Shown one piece after another: positions 58,731-64,000 of a DNA stretch of 64,000 bases. The position numbers were made by a program, and so were the translations under genes. The DNA comes from Williamsia deligens (GTDB lineage: Bacteria; Actinomycetota; Actinomycetes; Mycobacteriales; Mycobacteriaceae): positions 2,466,796 through 2,530,795 of the forward strand of contig NZ_JAMTCI010000001.1 in the NCBI RefSeq assembly GCF_024171765.1, given 5' to 3'. Positions within the stretch are counted from its first letter, which is position 1; every line of letters begins with the position of its first letter. The notes below the pieces were generated by a model that made no database searches, was not told the DNA's origin, and saw only the letters and a program-made list of their open reading frames with translations.

Positions 58731-58746
58731 TAGACTCGGGCGCGTG
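58731..58746 (+). promoter_or_regulatory. Leaderless promoter of the lipoprotein pair
   Basis: TAGACT (58731-58736) is a good actinobacterial -10 and is followed 7 bases later by the GTG start at 58744, so transcription and translation should start together. No ribosome site is present, which supports this reading. Confidence 0.6.
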
Positions 58747-59301
58747 CAGAACCGTGCCGTCCGACGCTCGAGCTGGGTGCTCGTCGTGGTCGCGGTGATC
58801 GCCCTGCTCGCCGCGTGTTCGGACTCGTCCGGCGGTGGTGGCGGGGGCTCGGGGTCGACGGCGCAATCCGGTCCGGCGGGCTCCGGACCGTTCTTCGGGG
58901 CGTGCGGCGGGGTCAGCACCGACGACGTCTCCCGCGTCACCGGGGTGGCGGGATTGACGACGGCGAGCAACAACTCGGCCGGCTGCGAGTGGGTGACGAG
59001 CGCGGACGTCCTGGGTCCGCAGTTCTCCTTCAACTGGTACCGCGGAAGCCCGATCGCGCGCGAACGTGCCACCGAACAGCTCTCGCGTGACACCACCGCC
59101 GACCTCACCATCGACGGCCACACGGGGTTCATCGCGTCCAGCGCCGGGATCTGCGAGATCGGCATCGCGTTCGGTGGCGACTTCTTCGAGTGGTCGGTCA
59201 GCTACGGCGTCGCGCAGGCCGGACAGCAGCAGCGACCCGTCGACCAGGTCTGCCAGGCGACGCGCACACTGGCCACCATGTCGATCGAGCGGGCGAAGTG
59301 A
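58744..59301 (+). CDS. DUF3558-type lipoprotein
   Basis: A 185-residue exported lipoprotein. The signal peptide with basic start (QNRAVRRSSW) ends in lipobox LLAAC. A Gly/Ser linker leads to a DUF3558-like domain with paired cysteines (GACGGVSTDDVSRVTGV, SAGCEWVT, SAGICEIGI, VDQVCQATR), as in the mycobacterial LprQ-like and LpqN-like envelope lipoproteins of unknown function. GTG start preceded by TAGACT, with no ribosome site. Its stop overlaps the GTG of a related lipoprotein gene, so the pair is coupled. Confidence 0.82.
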   Translation: MQNRAVRRSSWVLVVVAVIALLAACSDSSGGGGGGSGSTAQSGPAGSGPFFGACGGVSTDDVSRVTGVAGLTTASNNSAGCEWVTSADVLGPQFSFNWYRGSPIARERATEQLSRDTTADLTIDGHTGFIASSAGICEIGIAFGGDFFEWSVSYGVAQAGQQQRPVDQVCQATRTLATMSIERAK

Positions 59302-59861
59302 CGCGCCGCGCGGCCGCGGCCCTCGTCGCGGTGCTGTCGGTGATGCTGCTCGTCGCGGGATGCACCCGGTCGGTCGACGGTGAGGCGCGACCGCTCGGTG
59401 GCGGCACCGCGCAGGGCGACGGCTCCGACAAGGGATCGGTCGACACCGACCAGTTCGACAAGCTGCTCCTCGAGTGCACGCTGCTGAGCCCCGAGCAGAT
59501 CGCGACGGCCGTCGGCGGCACCGCCGCCGAGTCCACCTTCAACGGGGCGATCTGCCGCTGGGTCGTCTCCGGCGGCACCCCGCTGGGCGTCACCTTCACG
59601 TGGTTCGAGTCGGGGACCATGTCCGTCGAGAAGCAGACGGTCACGCGGATGGGCTACGCCACCGACAACATCCGCGTCTCGGGTACCACGGCGTTCACCT
59701 CGCGGGACCCGCAGCGTCCGGGTGTGTGCGGCGTGACCGCGAAGTCGCCCGACCGCGGCATCTACACCTGGTGGGTGGAGCCGCGCGGTGGGCAGGCGGC
59801 GGGCGACCCGTGCGCCGCGCCGACGAAGCTCATGGAGCTCGTCCTGCGCGGCTCGGCCTAG
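59298..59861 (+). CDS. DUF3558-type lipoprotein, second copy
   Basis: A 187-residue lipoprotein, distantly paralogous to the gene before it. Lipobox VAGC follows a hydrophobic core (ALVAVLSVMLLVAG). The domain has the same cysteine pattern (LLECTLLSPEQIATAVG, GAICRWVVSG, GVCGVTAKS, GDPCAAPTK). The GTG at 59298 overlaps the previous stop (GTGA). The 3' end overlaps the convergent thioesterase gene by four bases. Role in the envelope unknown. Confidence 0.8.
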   Translation: MTRRAAAALVAVLSVMLLVAGCTRSVDGEARPLGGGTAQGDGSDKGSVDTDQFDKLLLECTLLSPEQIATAVGGTAAESTFNGAICRWVVSGGTPLGVTFTWFESGTMSVEKQTVTRMGYATDNIRVSGTTAFTSRDPQRPGVCGVTAKSPDRGIYTWWVEPRGGQAAGDPCAAPTKLMELVLRGSA

Positions 59862-60673
59862 TCGACCCGGTCCCGCGCGGACCGTCGGGCGACGCTCACC
59901 GTCGCGGCGACGTGGCCGTCGACGATCATCCAGAGCAGCAGTTCGTCGTCGAGGCGTCGACGGCGCAGGGTGATCGACGACCCCGGTGTGATCGGGCGCA
60001 GGTACTCGATGACGGCCCGGTGCGGTACGTCGACGATGTCGGTGTGGTCGAGCAGTTCGTCCTCGACGGCCTCCCAGTACGCGGCGTTGTTCAGGTGCCG
60101 GAACGGGTCGAAGTCGGTGCTGCGGAGGATGTGCTCACGGTCGGTGCCGTCGTCCTCCGGCAGCGGGGTGGGGTGCATCGTGCGCCACCGCAGCCGATGC
60201 TCGTCGGTCATCGCGGCGAGCATCTCGAAGGCCTCGTCGGTGATGCGGGACGGCATGCCCTTGTCGTTGACGTTGATCCAGAACGCCTCGGTCTCGATGA
60301 GACCGGGAGGCCGCGGCTCGGGGTTGAAGCGGTTCGTCTCGTGCTCGGCCGTGATGCGGACGCGCATGTTGGTCCACCGGGTGGACAGGGCCGCGCACCA
60401 GCGCTGCAGGGTGACGGTGCCGGGCCAGGTGATCGGTTCGATCACGTCGATGACGGTCCGCCGCACGATCCAGAACGGATCGGAGTCGTGGAAGTCCGTT
60501 GCCTCGATGTTGTCGTTGGCGATGTCCTGGAGGTACCGCGCGGTGCCGTCGAGCCGGACACGCATCTGCTGATCCACGTCGCCGGTCCGCACCCGGTAGG
60601 TCGACTCGAAGTACCGGGCCCGCTCGAGGCGGGGTTCCAGAGCGGGCGTGAACGGGTAGTCCGGGATCGTCAC
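59858..60673 (-). CDS. Acyl-ACP thioesterase family protein
   Basis: A 271-residue double-hotdog thioesterase of the acyl-ACP thioesterase (FatA/FatB-like) family. The first hotdog (YFESTYRVRTGDVDQQMRVRLDGTARYLQDIANDN) contains the usual WIVRRTVIDV strand; the second has the conserved Asp/Asn-His (TDFDPFRHLNNAAYWEAVEDEL) expected at the catalytic site. It releases free fatty acids from acyl-ACP or acyl-CoA. The GTG at 60673 gives TIPDYPFTPAL; upstream codons run into the regulatory region. It is divergent from fprB with a KstR-like palindrome about 103 bp upstream. Confidence 0.85.
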   Translation of the reverse strand: MTIPDYPFTPALEPRLERARYFESTYRVRTGDVDQQMRVRLDGTARYLQDIANDNIEATDFHDSDPFWIVRRTVIDVIEPITWPGTVTLQRWCAALSTRWTNMRVRITAEHETNRFNPEPRPPGLIETEAFWINVNDKGMPSRITDEAFEMLAAMTDEHRLRWRTMHPTPLPEDDGTDREHILRSTDFDPFRHLNNAAYWEAVEDELLDHTDIVDVPHRAVIEYLRPITPGSSITLRRRRLDDELLLWMIVDGHVAATVSVARRSARDRVD

Positions 60674-60753
60674 GGCGTCAGCATCGCACGGTGGCGATGT
60701 CCGCTCCCGAGCTGACGGGGGCAGGGTGATGATCTGGCACTGGATGCAGATAT

Positions 60754-60789
60754 CGTTGTGACAACGCTTACAATCTAGAACACGTTCCA
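60754..60789. promoter_or_regulatory. fprB promoter with KstR-like operator
   Basis: TACAAT (60769-60774) is a consensus-like -10 for the plus strand. Just downstream, TAGAACACGTTCCA (60776-60789) fits the published KstR consensus TnnAACnnGTTnnA, so a KstR-type repressor could block fprB. A second palindrome, CGTTGT-g-ACAACG (60754-60766), covers the spacer. TAGATT on the minus strand could serve the thioesterase gene. All from pattern matching; no binding is shown. Confidence 0.6.
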
Positions 60790-60834
60790 CTTTTGGTCGG
60801 GGCGCGGACGAACGAGTCGAGGTCAGACACACCC

Positions 60835-62502
60835 ATGGCGCATGTGATCACCCAGCCGTGTTGCAACGATGCGAGTTGTATCGCGGTGTGCCCGGTCAAC
60901 TGCATCCATCCGACCCCGGATGAGCCCGAGTTCCTCACCGCCGAGATGTTGTACATCGATCCCGACACCTGCATCGACTGCGGGGCGTGCATCGACGAGT
61001 GCCCGGTCGAGGCGATCTTCCCCGACGACCAGCTCGACGAGAAGGGCGAGCGGTACCTGCAGATCAACGCCGACTACTACCTCGACCACGACGTGGCGGG
61101 GGGGTTGGTGCCGCCGCGCAAGGCCCCGCCGCTGCCGCAGGGCAAGGAACTCCATGTCGCGGTGATCGGTGCGGGACCGGCCGCGTTCTACGCGGCGGAG
61201 GAACTGGTCAAGCACTCGGCGGTCCGGGTCGACATGTTCGACCGTCTCCCCACGCCGTACGGCCTCGTCCGCGCGGGTGTCGCGCCGGACCACCCGTCGA
61301 CGAAGGGTGTGGAGAAGACGTTCGCGTCGACGGCCAACAAGCGCACCTTCGAGTACTTCCTCAATGTGGAGGTCGGCACCCACGTCACCCACGACGAACT
61401 GCTGGCGCACTACGGCGCGGTCATCTACGCGGTGGGTGCCTCCACCGACCGCAGGCTCGGCATCCCGGGTGAGGACCTGCCCGGTTCGATCCCCGCGACG
61501 CAGTTCGTCGCCTGGTACAACGGCCACCCCGACTACGCCGACCTGGAGTTCGACCTGTCGGGCGAGCGCGCGGTGGTCGTGGGCAACGGCAACGTCGCCC
61601 TGGACGTGGCCCGGATCCTGCTCAGCGATCCGGACTCGCTGTCGTCGACCGACATCGCCGACCATGCGATCGAGCGCCTGCGGGCCTCGACCGTGCGCGA
61701 GGTCGTGTTGCTCGGCCGTCGCGGTGTGGCGCAGGCCGCGTACACCAACGGCGAGTTCCTCGCGATGGGTGACATCGACGGCGTCGACGTCATCATCGAC
61801 CCCGACGAGCTCACCCTGGACGCGGCGACCGCGGAGGCGGAGTCGGCGGGGACGCTGGACTCGACGATCGCGACGAAGTTGCGGATCGCACGGGAGTTCG
61901 CCGAGCGCGGCGACACCGGCGCCGACCGCCGCGTGGTGTTCCGCTACCTCGTCTCCCCGGTCGAACTCGCCGGTGACGGCGCGGTGTCGTCGGTGACGTG
62001 TGTGCGCAACGAACTCGTCGACGGCGAGCGGGTGGCGGTGACCCCGACCGACGAGCGGTTCGACATCGAGTCGTCGATCGTCCTGCGGGCCATCGGCTAC
62101 CGCGGGTTGCCGGTGCAGGACCTGCCGTTCGACGAGGGCCACAGCGTGATCCCCAACGACGGCGGACGGGTTCTGACCGAGCCCGGTGGCGACGTCATGC
62201 CGGGTGTCTACGTCAGTGGTTGGATCAAGCGTGGCGCCACCGGCGGCATCGGGATGAACCGACTGGACGGTCAGCAGACCGCGCACGCGGTCCTGGCGGA
62301 CTTCACGGCCGGCACCCTCCCGGAGCCGACGGCGTCGCGGGAGGCGATCGCGGACCTGATCGCCGGGCGCGGTGCGAAGCGTGTCGACGGTGCGGGCTGG
62401 AAGAGCATCGACACCGCGGAGAAGCAGGCCGGCAAGGACGCCGGTCGTCGTCGGGTCAAGATCGTCCGCATCCCGGACCTCGAGTCCGCCGCCGCGGGCT
62501 GA
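60835..62502 (+). CDS. fprB: Ferredoxin/ferredoxin-NADP reductase fusion FprB
   Basis: A 555-residue electron-transfer protein. Residues 1-80 are a 7Fe/8Fe-type ferredoxin: CCNDASCIAVCPVNCIHP and CIDCGACIDECPVEAIFP. From about residue 105 it is an adrenodoxin-reductase-type flavoprotein: HVAVIGAGPAAFYAAEELVKH (FAD), RLPTPYGLVRAGVAPDHPSTK, VVVGNGNVALDVARILL (NADPH), VYVSGWIKRGATGGIGMNRLDGQQT (FAD contact). It passes electrons from NADPH to ferredoxin, probably for cytochrome P450 or other oxygenases; mycobacteria carry the same fusion. GAGGTCAG-like ribosome site and ATG at 60835. A KstR-like palindrome overlaps its promoter, hinting at a link to sterol catabolism (inference). Confidence 0.93.
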   Translation: MAHVITQPCCNDASCIAVCPVNCIHPTPDEPEFLTAEMLYIDPDTCIDCGACIDECPVEAIFPDDQLDEKGERYLQINADYYLDHDVAGGLVPPRKAPPLPQGKELHVAVIGAGPAAFYAAEELVKHSAVRVDMFDRLPTPYGLVRAGVAPDHPSTKGVEKTFASTANKRTFEYFLNVEVGTHVTHDELLAHYGAVIYAVGASTDRRLGIPGEDLPGSIPATQFVAWYNGHPDYADLEFDLSGERAVVVGNGNVALDVARILLSDPDSLSSTDIADHAIERLRASTVREVVLLGRRGVAQAAYTNGEFLAMGDIDGVDVIIDPDELTLDAATAEAESAGTLDSTIATKLRIAREFAERGDTGADRRVVFRYLVSPVELAGDGAVSSVTCVRNELVDGERVAVTPTDERFDIESSIVLRAIGYRGLPVQDLPFDEGHSVIPNDGGRVLTEPGGDVMPGVYVSGWIKRGATGGIGMNRLDGQQTAHAVLADFTAGTLPEPTASREAIADLIAGRGAKRVDGAGWKSIDTAEKQAGKDAGRRRVKIVRIPDLESAAAG

Positions 62503-62603
62503 CCCCGCCACGCACGAGAACGACCCACACAGCGACCGACAACCGGAGACCGACTCTCGATCACCGGCCGGAGACCGCGAACGACGAGAGAGGCCCGTGA
62601 CGA

Positions 62604-63875
62604 GTGCGCATCGCCCTGCTGTCCTACCGGAGCAAGCCGCACTGCGGAGGCCAGGGCGTCTACGTCCGACACCTCGCCCGTGAGCTCGCGTTGCTCGGCC
62701 ATTCGGTCGAGGTGTTCTCCGGTCAGCCCTATCCCGACCTCGACGCGACCTCCTACGACCACGGCGTCACGCTGACGAAGGTCCCCAGCCTCGACCTCTA
62801 CGGCGAGCCGAACCCGTTCCGCACGCCGCACCCGCGCGAGATCCGGGACTGGATCGACCTGCTCGAGGTGGGCACCATGTGGACGGCCGGGTTCCCCGAG
62901 CCGCTCACGTTCAGTCTGCGGATGGCGAAGATCCTGCGTCGCCGTCGCGACGAGTTCGACGTCGTCCACGACAACCAGTGCCTCGGATACGGCCTGCTCG
63001 ACATCCAGCGGTCCGGGCTGCCCGTCGTCGCCACGATCCACCACCCCATCACCCGGGACCGGTCGCTGGCCCTGAAGGCCGCGAAGGGGTGGCGCAAGAT
63101 CACCGCGATGCGCTGGCACGGGTTCGCCCGGATGCAGGGCAAGGTCGCGCGTCGACTGCCCGACCTGTTGACGGTGTCGCGCAGCAGTGAGGTCGACATC
63201 CGCAAGGCGTTCGACATCCCCGCCGGTCGCATCGAGACGATCCCGCTCGGCGTCGACACCGAGGTGTTCCGGCCCGGGCCGCAGCGCGTCCCCGGACGCG
63301 TGGTGTGCGTCGCCAGCGCGGACGCCCCGCTCAAGGGTGTCTCGTACCTCCTCGAGGCGATCGCCAAGCTCGGTGCCGAGCGGTCGGTCCACCTCGAGCT
63401 GGTGTCCAAGCTCGACCCCGACGGCCCCAGCGCCCGCCTCATCAACGAGCTGTCGATCTCCGACCGTGTGACGGTGTCGTCGGGTCTCACCGACGAGGAA
63501 CTCGGCGCCCTCATCGGCTCGGCCGAGGTGGCGTGCGTCCCGTCGCTGTACGAGGGCTTCTCGCTGCCCGTGGTGGAGGCCATGAGCTGCGGGACCCCGA
63601 TGGTGGTCACCACCGCGGGCGCCATCCCCGAGGTCGCCGGACCCGACGGCGAGGCGACCCTGCATGTGCCGCCGATGGATTCGGGTGCACTCGCATCCGC
63701 GATCGGACGACTCCTCGACGACTCAGACCTCCGTCGTCGGCTCGGTGAGGGCGGTCGCGCCCGGGTGGAGTCCCGATTCAGCTGGGCGGCCGTGGCCGCC
63801 AAGACCGCAGAACACTACGAACGCGCCATCGCATCGACGCGGGGCGTGAGGGGAGACATCCGTGCTCACAGTTGA
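62604..63875 (+). CDS. GT4-family glycosyltransferase
   Basis: A 423-residue GT-B glycosyltransferase of family 4. The N-terminal Rossmann domain begins RIALLSYRSKPHCGGQGVYVRHLARELALLGH; the acceptor region has VVHDNQCLGYGLLDIQ. The nucleotide-sugar half has TVSRSSEVDIRKAF, PLGVDTEVFRPGP and the EX7E signature in PSLYEGFSLPVVEAMSCGTPMVVT. The start GTG at 62604 follows GAGAGG. It is followed, with a 14-base overlap, by a methyltransferase gene, an arrangement that resembles a conserved mycobacterial glycosyltransferase/methyltransferase pair (Rv0225/Rv0224c type). A role in polyprenol-, lipid- or glycoprotein-linked glycan synthesis is possible but unproven. Confidence 0.88.
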   Translation: MRIALLSYRSKPHCGGQGVYVRHLARELALLGHSVEVFSGQPYPDLDATSYDHGVTLTKVPSLDLYGEPNPFRTPHPREIRDWIDLLEVGTMWTAGFPEPLTFSLRMAKILRRRRDEFDVVHDNQCLGYGLLDIQRSGLPVVATIHHPITRDRSLALKAAKGWRKITAMRWHGFARMQGKVARRLPDLLTVSRSSEVDIRKAFDIPAGRIETIPLGVDTEVFRPGPQRVPGRVVCVASADAPLKGVSYLLEAIAKLGAERSVHLELVSKLDPDGPSARLINELSISDRVTVSSGLTDEELGALIGSAEVACVPSLYEGFSLPVVEAMSCGTPMVVTTAGAIPEVAGPDGEATLHVPPMDSGALASAIGRLLDDSDLRRRLGEGGRARVESRFSWAAVAAKTAEHYERAIASTRGVRGDIRAHS

Positions 63876-64000
63876 TTTCGACCGGCTCGGCGTACGTGAC
63901 GGCACCACCGTCATCGACATCGGTGCCGGACAGGGTCGGCACTCGTTCGAGATGTTCCGACGCGGTGCCGACGTCATCGCCTTCGACCAGTCCGAGTCGG
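63862..64000 (+). CDS. SAM-dependent methyltransferase, 3' end outside the window
   Basis: The first 46 codons of a class I methyltransferase. GTG start at 63862, inside the last codons of the glycosyltransferase gene (14-base overlap, different frame), with GGGGAGA upstream. The peptide reads VLTVDFDRLGVRDG, then the SAM-binding motif I VIDIGAGQGRHSFEMFRRGA, then DVIAFDQSES where the acid at the end of beta-2 binds the ribose. The window ends here. Close overlap implies coupled expression with the glycosyltransferase, and they may modify the same molecule. Confidence 0.85.
   Translation, partial: MLTVDFDRLGVRDGTTVIDIGAGQGRHSFEMFRRGADVIAFDQSES

Overview
The window is high-GC, gene-dense actinobacterial chromosome. 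It carries an Mce lipid-import operon with Mce-associated membrane genes, an antigen-85-like mycolyltransferase, DUF3558 lipoproteins, DinB2-type polymerase IV and rpoB/rpoC of mycobacterial type. Together these point to a mycolic-acid-bearing member of the Mycobacteriales, most likely Gordonia or a close relative such as Williamsia (inference from gene content; no database search was possible). No tRNA, rRNA, CRISPR array, prophage or complete insertion sequence was seen.

Layout. 1-7.5 kb: end of an mce operon (mceB partial, mceC, D, E, F) and two Mce-associated membrane proteins. 7.5-15.4 kb: rpoB and rpoC with a strong terminator. 15.4-22 kb: a DUF559 gene bracketed by 21-bp repeat arrays, a ferredoxin-reductase-type flavoenzyme, a split FluG-like pair (amidohydrolase plus glutamine-synthetase-like ligase) with a VOC protein, and a secreted mycolyltransferase-like esterase. 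22-32 kb: dinB2, uppP, a glutamine amidotransferase, an AidB/FadE8-type acyl-CoA dehydrogenase, a small FAD enzyme bracketed by a second family of 21-bp repeats, SixA phosphatase, two tandem DMT transporters, a disulfide oxidoreductase and dodecin. 32-39 kb: acyl-CoA synthetase and GlcD-type oxidase, divergent from a valine-catabolic operon (mmsA, acyl-CoA dehydrogenase, mmsB) across a perfect palindrome. 39-47 kb: a cobalamin-riboswitch-controlled Ni/Co transporter, two MarR regulators, a DUF309/nitronate monooxygenase/uracil-DNA glycosylase run, and a citrate synthase divergent from a citrate-synthase-like protein with a DNA-binding N-terminus. 47-50.5 kb: a frameshifted 13E12-type HNH gene, an amino-acid permease and an unknown protein. 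50.4-58.2 kb: a translationally coupled six-gene operon (TetR, MFS, alanine-racemase-fold enzyme, sugar-lactone oxidase, Tat-exported ceramidase, secreted EEP hydrolase) with a 24-bp operator. 58.2-64 kb: an S4 RNA-binding protein, two lipoproteins, an acyl-ACP thioesterase, FprB with a KstR-like operator, a glycosyltransferase and the start of a methyltransferase.

The main points for follow-up are the two unrelated-looking repeat families that both have an exact 21-bp period and each bracket a single gene in inverted orientation, and the ceramidase operon with its operator and apparent ATC start. Many genes lie 6-7 bases after a -10-like hexamer, so leaderless transcripts appear common here.
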